Of a DNA stretch of 64,000 nucleotides, positions 25,201-34,912 are shown piece by piece. The position numbers and the translations under genes were made by a program. Source of the DNA: Melampsora larici-populina 98AG31 (Eukaryota > Basidiomycota > Pucciniomycetes > Pucciniales > Melampsoraceae); contig NW_006768774.1 of assembly GCF_000204055.1 (NCBI RefSeq), positions 1,689,819-1,753,818 on the forward strand. The letters run 5' to 3'. The notes below the pieces were generated by a model. That model worked only from the letters and a program-made list of their open reading frames with translations. It was not told where the DNA came from and ran no database searches. The stretch's first letter is position 1. Each line of letters opens with the position of its first letter.

Positions 25201-26899
25201 ATATACGCCATCGACTCAGCACACTTTCTGGGCTGATATTGATGCATTCATTGCAGGAGACGACGATGAACCCTATGCATTCAGTACCATGCCAACTGTT
25301 AGACTAGTAAATGAACCAAAGACTTATAAACAAGCTATGAAATCATCTGAGAAAGAAGAGTGGATCAAGGCCATGAACAAGGAACTTGCATCAATTAATG
25401 ATAGAAAGGTATGGACAATAGTAAAGCGTCCAAAGAACAGATCGATTGTGGGTGGTCGATGGGTATTCCGAATCAAACCAAATCTAGACGGTTCAGTTGC
25501 AAAATTCAAAGCCCGATATGTAGCTAAGGGATTCTCTCAAGTTCCAGGAGTCGACTATCACGAAACCTATTCACCAACCGGCAAGCCTGCATCATTACGT
25601 GTAATGATTGCTATTGCTGCTCTCAATGGATGGCCCATTGAATCAATGGATGCCATTTGCGCCTTCTTAAATAACAAACTCGACTATGAAATATACATGG
25701 AGCTACCAGAGAATCTTATAGAGATATACGGTGATGATATGGTTGCGTGCTTAGCAAGTACAATCTACCGTCTGAAGCAATCAGCAAAGTACTGGAGTGA
25801 CGACGTAACTGAGTTTTTAATATCAATTGGATTTCTTCAATCTGAGGCCGATGCTTGTGTATTCATACGAATTTCAATGAACGGAACAAAATTTACTGCA
25901 ATATATGTCCATGTAGATGACATGGCAATCACCGGAAATGAAATAAGAGAAATCAAGAACTTAATCGCTAACCGCTGGGAAATGGAAGACTTAGGCATTT
26001 CACATTGCATTGTAGGCATTCAAATAAGTCGAACATCTCAATTCTCATATGCAATAGGACAGCCTGCTATGATTGAAAGTGTACTGGAAAGATTTGGTAT
26101 GAGCAACTGTAAACCAGCGAGTACACCACTCCCAGCTGATCAAAAGCTTACTTGGGCTAATGACCTTGAATTCCAATATTTCACTCGACAAAATCTACCT
26201 TACAGAAACGGAGTCGGATCATTAATGTATTTGTCACAATGCACTAGACCTGATATCGCATATGCAGTAGGCGTACTATCTCAACATCTTGATCGACCTT
26301 CACGTGCCCATTGGAATGCTCTTATTCATGTCCTACGCTACTTACGAGGGACAACTCACCTGTTCATTGAATACAGCGCCGATGATAAAGGTTTATCAGG
26401 CAACCAATCTTGGGATTGCCCTTATGGTTTCTCAGACGCTGACTGGGCTGGTAACAAGGACAATCGCCGATCAACTACAGGATATGTCTTCAAACTATTA
26501 GGTGGAGCAATCAGCTGGAAAAGCCGCCTTCAACCAACCGTTGCGTTATCTAGCACAGAGGCCGAATATCGTGCAACAACCAAGGCTGGACAGGAAGCAA
26601 CATGGCTCCAAAACCTGCTCAAATCACTAGGCTTACATATTAATCAACCAACCCGTCTTCACTGTGACAACCTTGGGGCCATCCACTTGACATCAAAGAC
26701 CATCTTTCACGCTCGTACTAAACATATTGAAATCCAATATCACTGGATTCGGGAATTAGTGAAACGTGGAACCGTGGAACTGCATCATTGCCAATCTCAT
26801 AAGATGATTGCTGATGTCCTGACAAAGCCATTGGGTAAAGCTCCTTTTCAGTGGCTAAGAAAATCAATTGGACTCCACCATCGCGAGCCAACTTCATAA
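22262..26899 (+). CDS. Copia gag-pol polyprotein with in-frame TGA
   Basis: One frame of 1,545 codons interrupted only by TGA at 22868-22870 (codon 203). Gag-like N-terminus (AVILNHNLSKLQATVILGKS) without a clear CCHC knuckle; protease DTGSSHHMF near residue 428; GAG-pre-integrase LHHRLGHPNF (573) with CIAC; integrase with D at LSGIVRG context (638), LDQGSEFF (703) and SERANKT (737); reverse transcriptase with GGRWVFRIKP (1067) and catalytic YVHVDDM (1216); RNase H DADWAGNKDNRRSTTGY (1393) and ALSSTEAEY (1429). The TGA sits in TTTTGACAA, as expected from CGA (Arg) by C-to-T. Read-through or a gag/pol split is possible but no read-through context is evident. All other catalytic residues are kept. 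Confidence 0.95.
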
Positions 26900-27031
26900 G
26901 TACCTTATCATTTTCTTTGCTTTATTTATTTCTATTTCTCTTTCATTTCATTTCTTTTCTTCTTATTTTCTTTTCTGATAGTATTCTTTTAACAATTCAA
27001 AATCCTGATCTATTTCTAAGTTTGATGTGCT

Positions 27032-27041
27032 TGAGGGGGCG
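27032..27041 (+). promoter_or_regulatory. Polypurine tract
   Basis: TGAGGGGGCG directly before the right LTR, the expected plus-strand priming site. Confidence 0.85.
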
Positions 27042-27681
27042 TGTCAGAATACAACCTAAATCATCAAACACATCAAACATCTTACAACACAATCACATTT
27101 ACATACAATTATCAAACCTAGTTTATGTTAACTTAACCTTAAGCCTCCCTTTGTATCACATTTAAATAAGATCACTCGCCCACGATCGCCACTTTTTCCT
27201 CATCAGTTCACTGAGGAACAAAGTGGCGTGTAAGTGGATTTCATAATCTAATTCATCAATCCGAATAGATCAATATTAATATCTTTCTCACTTCTCACTT
27301 TCACTCTTACTATTCAGACTTTGTTATTTTCTTTTCACCCTTAATAGGTGTGATCAATTCTTGTCTTCGGTGTTCAGAGCCGTAAAGACTGACGCCCGTT
27401 TACTGGCATCTTAAGGTTAGATACATCTGCTATATGAAATTTATAATCAGTTCACTGAGGAACAAAGTGGCGTACTTTGTTATTTTCTTTTCACCCTTAA
27501 TAGGTGTGATCAATTCTTGTCTTTGGTGGTCAGAGCCGTAAAGACTGACGCCCGTTTACTGGCATCTTAAGGTGTGATCAATTCTTGTCTTCGGTGTTCA
27601 GAGCCGTAAAGACTGACGCCCGTTTACTGGCATCTTAAGACTTCCTTTACAAGGAGTCTTGAGTTTCAATAGATTCTTTCA
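27042..27681 (+). repeat. 3' LTR, 640 bp
   Basis: Same length as the 5' LTR with three differences: CTTCGG to CTTTGG and GTGTTC to GTGGTC (near 27522-27530), and TCTCGAG to TCTTGAG (near 27660). Two of the three are TCG to TTG. Confidence 0.95.
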
Positions 27682-27686
27682 AATTG

Positions 27687-28140
27687 GTTTGAATACCAGT
27701 TTAAAGCGGGTTTTCAAACCACACAAGATATCTGAAACCTTGTAGAGCTGGTTTTTAACTGGTTTGATAACCAGTGATAAACAGTGATAAATGATTTCAC
27801 ATGGCTATCAAACTAGCTCTATATGGTTATCAAACCAATTTTCAACGGGTGCTTCATGGTTGATGGTTACGTTGATCCTGGTAGCAGAATCACAGATTGA
27901 CTTTTGTTTGTTTTCACTCTGATGCCCACAAATCAGCGACTCTTCACTGTTTACAGCAAATTAAGAGAGTTCCATTGCACATGCACGCTATCTATACTTA
28001 TAATAAAGCTTCCTGATGATACAAAAAATTATGCGGAAAAAACTACGGAAAATTTACAATGAAACAAGCAAAAAAGACCACCACTGAGAATTCACCATAA
28101 GCTAATATAGAAGGGGTATTTATATGCCCAAGAGCAGTCC
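27687..28140. other. Non-coding flank of the copia element
   Basis: Repeated GGTTTGATAACCAGT / GGTTATCAAACCA words form possible short stems. No gene. Confidence 0.5.
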
Positions 28141-28146
28141 ACAAAT

Positions 28147-30518
28147 TCACTCGTTCTCTTCATCTTCTTCTGATCCTTCATCTTCTTCTAATCCTTCATC
28201 TTCATCTAATCCTTCATCTTCATCTAATCCTTCTTCTTCATCTAATCCTTCTTCTTCTTCTTCCTCTTCTTCCTCCTCTTCTTCTTCCTCTTCTTTTCTT
28301 TCCTTGTTTCTTTCCAATTCTTCATCTCTTTGACCTACTTCTTCCTCATATGACATCTCATTGTCTACAACCTGTTGCCCATGAGTTTCTTCCAACTCTT
28401 GTATTGATTCCTGGATGGATTCGTGAGTTGGCAAAGAAAAACGATGACTTAGCTTCTGCATTTGAGTAAAGTTCTTATTACCGGTAATTTGAAGCAAGTC
28501 GTTGGTCATGCACACAACAAAAAATCTGTAATTTAAGAATAGTGGGTTTCAGGAATCATTCGAAGGGCTCTAGTCATTTCACAAGAAAAACCTACGCGTA
28601 GCGGTATCGTCTGCTTTGATTCCGTAAGTTATCCAATTGGTTGCTGACAACTGCCCACAAGGACTTAGCACTTTTACAATAATCTTGACGATTCCACCCC
28701 CAGTGGATAGCCTGCACCCTCTGAGAAGCAAGTAAGAGAGATCAATTATGAATCAAATTTTTAGTCAATTGAAGAGACAAGAGTTTACTTACCAGCCATG
28801 CGTATCGACATCTTTGCAGGTGATTGACCCTTTTGAGGATCTCAACCTCAGCAACGGCTTTACCACCCACATATGAATGTTTCTTTTGATGAAGCTATTA
28901 TAACATACAAGAGTGTTGTTTTCCAATCAGCTGAATATGTGCGCAGAAAGACAATGAGGACGGAACCCACTTGAATGATGATATTGTTGAGCTTGGGTAC
29001 GTTGAGGTTGCTGGCCGTGTTTACTCGGTCCGGAAGGTAAATATTTGTGAGGAGCTGAACAGGATCAGATTGAGATGATGCACTGAGACCAGCACAAAAT
29101 GTGATGCTTACTATTCCCTCAAAATCCTTTCTGACCTCCTTTAGAACATTGTTCAACAGTGTTGTGAATGCACGAGTTGATTTGACAGTGGAATCTACAC
29201 CGTAGCCGGGTGGCGGATATTGCTTCTTCCATGCCTTTGAATGCGATAGAATTCCAGTCTAGATCCATTTTATTAGGATAGATCTCATGCGTGGTTGAAT
29301 AAAAAAATTGAAACACACCACGACTTTTGCAAATAAGGATGAGGTAAGTGTCACCTTTTTTTGTTTTCCTTAGCGGTATACGCTTGAACATTGCCATCCA
29401 TGATGCTTTTCCATGTCTGAGTCCGCAAGGCACCCTGGCATGTATCACCAAGTTGAAATTCAGACAGAAAAAGAGAAGTAAGTCAGACTTAAAGCAGAAT
29501 AGGAAAGAGAAAAATGAAGTGACATTACCCTGGGAGCACTATTATCTTGATCTTCCCAAGCAATGTTACCAGAACAAGCTTGTCAACTTTTGTTGGGGGT
29601 GCTCTCAATGCAATCCATTCGGTTAAATATGATGACTAATTCTTGACGCTGCAATAGCATTGTTGTGATAAGAGTGTGAAATTGATCCTTGTGAGAAGTG
29701 ACCTGGAATACAATCGTATCAATAAAACGTGGCTGAACTGAATCTTTGGACTTACATTACAAATTTTACAACCAATGATCATATGCTCTTCGTCAAGTTC
29801 TGTGTTTTTGAACACTTGATTGAATGACTGTAGTTTTAGGCCTGTCATGTGAGAAGTTAAAGAAACAACATCTCCATCTGCTTCAGGTGAATTTGATTGC
29901 ATTTGGTTGGTAACTCTACCTTTTCCTTTGGTAAAATGAGATCAGTACAGGCGTCCATTAGATCTAACGGCTTCAATGCTTACCTTTATTGAGTATGGTA
30001 CTGGGGCTATGTTCATCATTTTGAGGATCATTGTTGTCTTGCTGATTTCCGTGTGAGTTGTGGTTACTACCATTTGACAAACCACCATTGCAACCGTTGA
30101 ACATATCAATATCTTGCTGGTCGATTGTATTTTGGAAGGAGTCTCGCTGATTGTCTTTGGCGTCCTTCCTGGGAAGTCGTTTGGTCTTGCTGTTCTTCAA
30201 ACCACTCAGGGGCATTTTGGTTGGTACTTGTTTGTTTTTTGAAGCTTGCACCGCAAGGTGAGATTGAAGTTTAGAAGCTTGGGGAGTCAGGCGATCTTGA
30301 CTTCCAGATGCTCGAGAACCTGGACCAACAATGCCACCTTGAGGTTTGCGAGATCCACCTTTGAGGTGTGTCTCTTGGGGACTGCCCTTTGGAGCCGTGG
30401 GTCGTCCATATGGCATGTATCGTTTGCTTTGAGGCATGAAGGCTGGATGAGGTGGAACACAGAGAGAATGCGTTTGAAGGAGATACTTTGAGTTTGAAGA
30501 TTGGTCCTGCTTATTCAT
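28147..30518 (-). CDS. Multi-exon gene of unknown function with acidic tail
   Basis: I do not recognise the family. Exon-like frames, with plausible GT-AG borders, run along the minus strand: 30518-29982 (Pro/Gln/Lys-rich, many SK and RK pairs), about 29930-29760 (ends HMIIGCKICN), a stretch containing EWIALRAPPTKVDKLVLVTL near 29610, FQLGDTCQGALRTQTWKS near 29455, PPPGYGVDSTVKSTRAFTTL near 29215-29155 running into KEVRKDFEGI, LTNIYLPDRV near 29045, YVGGKAVAEVEILKRVNHLQ near 28870, RVQAIHWGWNRQDYCKSAKS near 28720, and a C-terminal exon to 28147 that ends in a run of 15 Glu and five acidic GLDEDE/GLEEDE-type repeats. The basic head, acidic tail and conserved-looking aromatic blocks suggest a nuclear protein, possibly a multicopy rust family. 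Exact exons are my reading. Confidence 0.5.
28160..28310. repeat. TTC/TCT microsatellite coding the acidic tail
   Basis: Plus strand (TCTTCNTCT)n with embedded AATCCTTCATCTTCATCT repeats of 18 bp; on the minus strand it encodes the Glu run and the Gly-Leu-acid repeats. Confidence 0.85.
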
Positions 30519-30654
30519 CTGTGAAACTGCATAATGATGTCATGTCCCATGACACAGGTCGGGACACGACATGTTCAATCTCATCCATCACTGAATGACC
30601 CACTTTTTGTGCATTGAAGACAGGTTGTCATCATTGAATGAAATCAGATAATTT

Positions 30655-31062
30655 TTACCAAAGACTGCTGAGTTTTTGAGATTGTAAATCAGCAGCCTTG
30701 AGGCACCCAAATGTGGTGCTTCAATCCAGAAGCTGGCCTGCTGATATTTTGAGATTGTAAATCAGCAGTAACAGAAGTTGGACTGCAGATTTTTCGAAAT
30801 CGTAAGTCATAAATGTGGTGCTTCAGTGGTGCTTCAATACCTTACAATTTCAAAAAATAATTGTAAGTCAGCAGTCTTGAAGCACCACTATTCATGAATG
30901 TGGTGCTTCAATACAGAAGTTGGACTGCTGATTTTTTGAGATTGTAAGTCAGCAGTCTTGAAGCACCACAATTCATGAATGTGGTGCTTCAATACAGAAG
31001 TTGGACTGCTGATTTTTTGAGATTGTAAATCAGCAGTCTTGAAGCACCACATTTCATGTGGT
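30655..31062. repeat. Tandem hairpin repeats, 81-bp period
   Basis: Units contain TGTGGTGCTTCAA, then CTGCTGATTTTTTGAGATTG and GTAAATCAGCAG, then TTGAAGCACCACA, so each unit folds on itself. Clean copies start at 30901 and 30982 (81 bp apart); older, broken copies extend left to about 30655. Confidence 0.85.
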
Positions 31063-31479
31063 CTCCCAAACGTGGATTTATAAGCTCTTTATTTATTCAT
31101 TTGTTTACGCATGTTATTTGTCTTAATTGGTCTTACGAGAGGATAGCCTTGTTTTCTTTGATTGTTCGTGTGAATTCTTCATTTTTGGTCTTTTGTTGGT
31201 TTATGCTTTGACACATTTTGATTTTCTTTCTGTGGTCTCTTTTTTGAGAAATTGAGTCTCCTTCACATATCTTTGATGGCTTTTTGGGTTCTGCTTTAAC
31301 ACATTGCAACTTTCTTTCCGTAGTATCTTTCTTTTTTTGATACACCTCCATAAATATGTTTTTTTTCAGTTTTGGTAGATTACAAATTATTATGCTCAAA
31401 GAAGATTAATAAATGACACTTCCTGTCTTATTTCTATTGAATTACAACTCAAGAGCTGACAAATGAACCCACACTGTTT
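31063..31479. other. Non-coding with a diverged duplication
   Basis: Two similar stretches of about 60 bp near 31180-31250 and 31285-31345 share TTTGACACATTTTG/TTTAACACATTGCA and CTTTCTTTC(T/C)GT. The 88-codon minus-strand frame over them is probably incidental. Confidence 0.35.
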
Positions 31480-32605
31480 TCATCCGGTCGTTTGTGTAGG
31501 TCGAGAACTTGACAAGTAACTAGCAATTAATTGGGAATTTGATGGTCCAGCTACAGGAGCTTGCGATTGAGACTGTGGGTTTTTGTTTTTCTGGGTTCTG
31601 CTTTTCTTTGCTGGAGGTTGACCTGTTTGGTTTGCTAATACCTTATTCCTCTCCCGCTGTTGTTTCTTCTCCTTGATCTCATCTTTTTTTTGTACTGTTT
31701 CTTTCCAATTGTCAAGGCCTGTTTGTACTGCAGCAATATAATCCCCTGGACTGACATCGTCAAATTTCAACTTTGCTGCAGACTGATGAAGCTCGGCGGA
31801 ATAGAAAGCACCAGAATTTATAATGAAGTCTTTTGTGGGTTTGTGAACCACGTCAAACTCCAAGCCTTTGGACACCCTTTGCTCTATCATGATCGGTCAA
31901 ACCTTCTGGACGCTACATTTGCTTTGGTAACAATCGTGTTGGACGTTGATGATGCCTTCAACATCCTAGATGTGCAAGAGTACGGGTTGATGGTTAGTAT
32001 TTAATAATAAGGCATATCAAATTCATCATTACTCACCTCAACTTTAATCCACATGGCTGCATTGGTTTCCTTCATTATGCGCATTCCGTAAAATCCACTG
32101 ACCTGTCCCAATTGACAGCGGGTTGCTTCAACTATGATTTGCTTCTCCACGCAACCTCCTGTGCCCCAGATTCTTTGAACACAGGCAATCATTGCAGGTC
32201 AAGATGAAGAGTTGTTGTGTGAAATAAGAACCTTTTCTTTCAATCTTTGTTGATTCTTGAGAGTGACCAAATCGAGTACTTTCCAGTCCTTAGCGCTGAA
32301 TGTGTCAATTATTTCATTAGGGATCATGTCTCTTGGCTGTGATGGCTGAATTTCTTTAGTCTCTATAGCATATAGAAAACAATTTGATGTCAAAAAGATT
32401 CTTAATCAATAGTATCAATAGAGATATGACCTCACTTCCTATTTGAATCTCTTCAGGTTGATTCCAAGAAGTGTTGTACCCTAAAGCCTTTTGGAATCGC
32501 TTGTTATTACGAAAGAGCTCTTGTATCTTTGATCCTGATTGAATGTACAATTTTAATTGTTTATCATATCGTTTTGTTCCAGCACTTAAGGCTCTTATCA
32601 GTTTA

Positions 32606-33420
32606 CACTACAAGAAAGATAATATTTTCTGGGCAGAAAATTAAATTATTGATACACAAAAATATTGAGAGGCCAGGAGGAGAGCAAAAAAAGAAAAAAA
32701 AATGCATCTTGTTCCCCGCGTTGAGAACTTCACTGTGCATATTTTTCCGTATTTTTACAGTCCATATTGATAAGTGTACTAACAATAAACCTCCACAATC
32801 ATCCAATCACAACCTGTAACAAGCACTGAAATTTGGCTCATTAGTGTTTAGAGAAACTTTTGATTTCTGAAAATACTCATAACTTTTTCAATTCCGGTCC
32901 AAAACGCTCGATTTTGGGTGCATTGGTAAGCTGGAATTGTCCTCCAAATAGCTCATAATAGGACCACACAGCATGCTGGTCTGCTAAAAAAGATATCACC
33001 TTTTTTATACCTTTGTACATACAGATCCATAGAATGATTGGCATACTAGCTACATAGTTTTTGATCTTATGAAAGTTTGAGAGAAAGAGTTCAGCTTTCT
33101 AATGCACTTAAAATCGAGTGTTTTGATGCAGATTTGACAAAGTTATAGGTGTTTTCAGGTATCAAAAGTTTCTCTAAACACTAATGAGCCAAATTTCAGT
33201 GCTTGTTACAGGTTGTAATTGGATGATTATGAAGGTTTATTGTTAGTACACTAATCAATACGGACTGTAAAAATATGGAAAAATATGGAGAGTGAAGCTC
33301 TCACCGCAGGGAACAAGATGCATATTTTTATTTATTTATTGCCCTTCTCCTGGCCTCTCAATATTTTTGTGTATCAATAATTTAATTTTCTGCCCAGAAA
33401 ATATTATATTTTGTGTAGTG
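32606..33420. mobile_element. CACTA-type foldback MITE, copy 1 (815 bp)
   Basis: Starts CACTACAAGAAAGATAATAT and ends ATATTTTGTGTAGTG, flanked by TTA on both sides (3-bp duplication usual for CACTA elements). The two halves are long, diverged inverted repeats (hundreds of bp), so a transcript would fold on itself. No transposase frame. Inserted in the Tnp2-like coding sequence; removing it with one TTA rejoins the reading frame. Confidence 0.9.
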
Positions 33421-33743
33421 TTATAACTATTCAAAGAATTTGCAATGTCACGGCCGGGACTGAGGTGATTTGAATGGATTGAAGCACTGCAAGTGTTTCC
33501 ATTATACGATTCAGATTTTTCTGTTGCAAACAGACATGGTGGTCCAAAACGTCGAATACAGTCGCACAAGTGAATCAACATGTGAAACTTTGGCTTGTTG
33601 CACCACTGAGCCGAAAGTTTGACCACTGCCTTCAAGAAGATCTGGATTAGAACATCCAGCTCCTTCAGATACAAATCCATGTTGTTGATTTTAGTCTGGA
33701 ATATATAAGGAGACAAGTGCGCCAATGCTTTCCACACCTCGTG

Positions 33744-34912
33744 CAATACCGCAACCGCTCCGCTTTCAATTGCGGTTGCGGAGCGATTGCGGAGCGCTTT
33801 TGAGAGCCGCTATACCACCGCTGTTCATAGCGGTGACTGCGCTCCGCAATGCCTAGGTGAAAAATTCCATAGCGGCAAACCCGCTCCGCAATGGTAAGGG
33901 GCTGGGTTTGCCCCGCTATATAGCGGCGCTTCTAAAGAGGCTGTTGTTTTTGTTCCTAGTTAACACTGCCTGGTCTTAGGTTCAAATCAATTGCCAATCC
34001 TCCTCGTTTTTCTTCCAATGAAGATCAAGCAACTATTCAAAAAGGAACTTGAATTCGATTAAAGATAAAGAAACTGCAGTAGGTTCAACTTCTTTACCTG
34101 AAGACTCTCAACCAAAAGACGTGAATATAGTGATTGTAGGATTAAATTATACATCTAAAACTCAATATAGATCATTGGTTTGATTAGAATATGCAGAACC
34201 GATCAAGATTTGAAAGAAGTTGATTACAATATTTGTGAGTGGAGATGAAGGCAATGCTACATAGATCATCTGTTGATGAAAGTTTACCAATTGTTTATTA
34301 CCTTTGATTCAGGTTAATCAAGATCTTTTCAATAGCTGAAGAAGATTTCTCAACATCAAAAGCGGCAATCAAATTAAAATTGTTTAAGAACAAATTAACC
34401 TCATACCCTCAAACAATTCAAACTTATCAAATCAATCATCATCTTTTACAATAACCTTCAATTCAAATTCAATCAACAGAAACTCATCTTATAATCTATC
34501 AATCAAGACTCATCTTTGGATTTCTTTTGTTTGAATCACCATTTTTTATGACACCCGATTTACTTCATTCACCTTATTCAGGTTCAAAACTTCAATGTAA
34601 GCTTTTTTGTTTGAATCTCCTGTTTGATTACTTATTTTTCAACTTGCATTATACATATACTCCAGAGGAGTTGATCATGAAATGCCACAATATAGCAATA
34701 TCACACAGCAATTTGCTTATAGCGCACTATGTAGTGATTTCCACTATAGCGCGCTATACAGCGAAAATATAGCGTTTCAATCGCTCCGCAAGCCTTGAAG
34801 GGAAAAAAATTGATATATAGTGATCCCATTGCGGAGAGATTTATAGCGCAGGCTCCGCATCGCAATGGAGAGGGACCAAATTCCATAGCGTTGCGGAGCG
34901 GTTGCAGTGTTG
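33744..34912. mobile_element. Non-autonomous hAT element, 1,169 bp
   Basis: Ends CAATACCGCAACCGCTCCGC and, complemented, CAACACTGCAACCGCTCCGC (18 of 20 identical), the same termini as the 4,055-bp hAT element. CCTCGTG is repeated at 33737-33743 and 34913-34919 (7 bp). The subterminal parts are full of GCGGAGCG and TATAGCG words. The middle (about 33960-34700) is unrelated to the hAT gene. Inserted in the Tnp2-like gene; the frame is continuous if it and one CCTCGTG are ignored. Confidence 0.9.

Larger units (their letters stand above)
21585..27681 (+). mobile_element. Full-length Ty1/copia LTR retrotransposon
   Basis: Two 640-bp LTRs (TGTCAG...TTTCA) bound one gag-pol frame with domain order protease, integrase, reverse transcriptase, RNase H, the copia order. 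The flanking 5-bp target duplication AATTG is perfect (21580-21584 and 27682-27686). A primer-binding site follows the left LTR and a purine tract precedes the right one. LTRs differ at three positions only, so insertion is recent. Confidence 0.97.
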
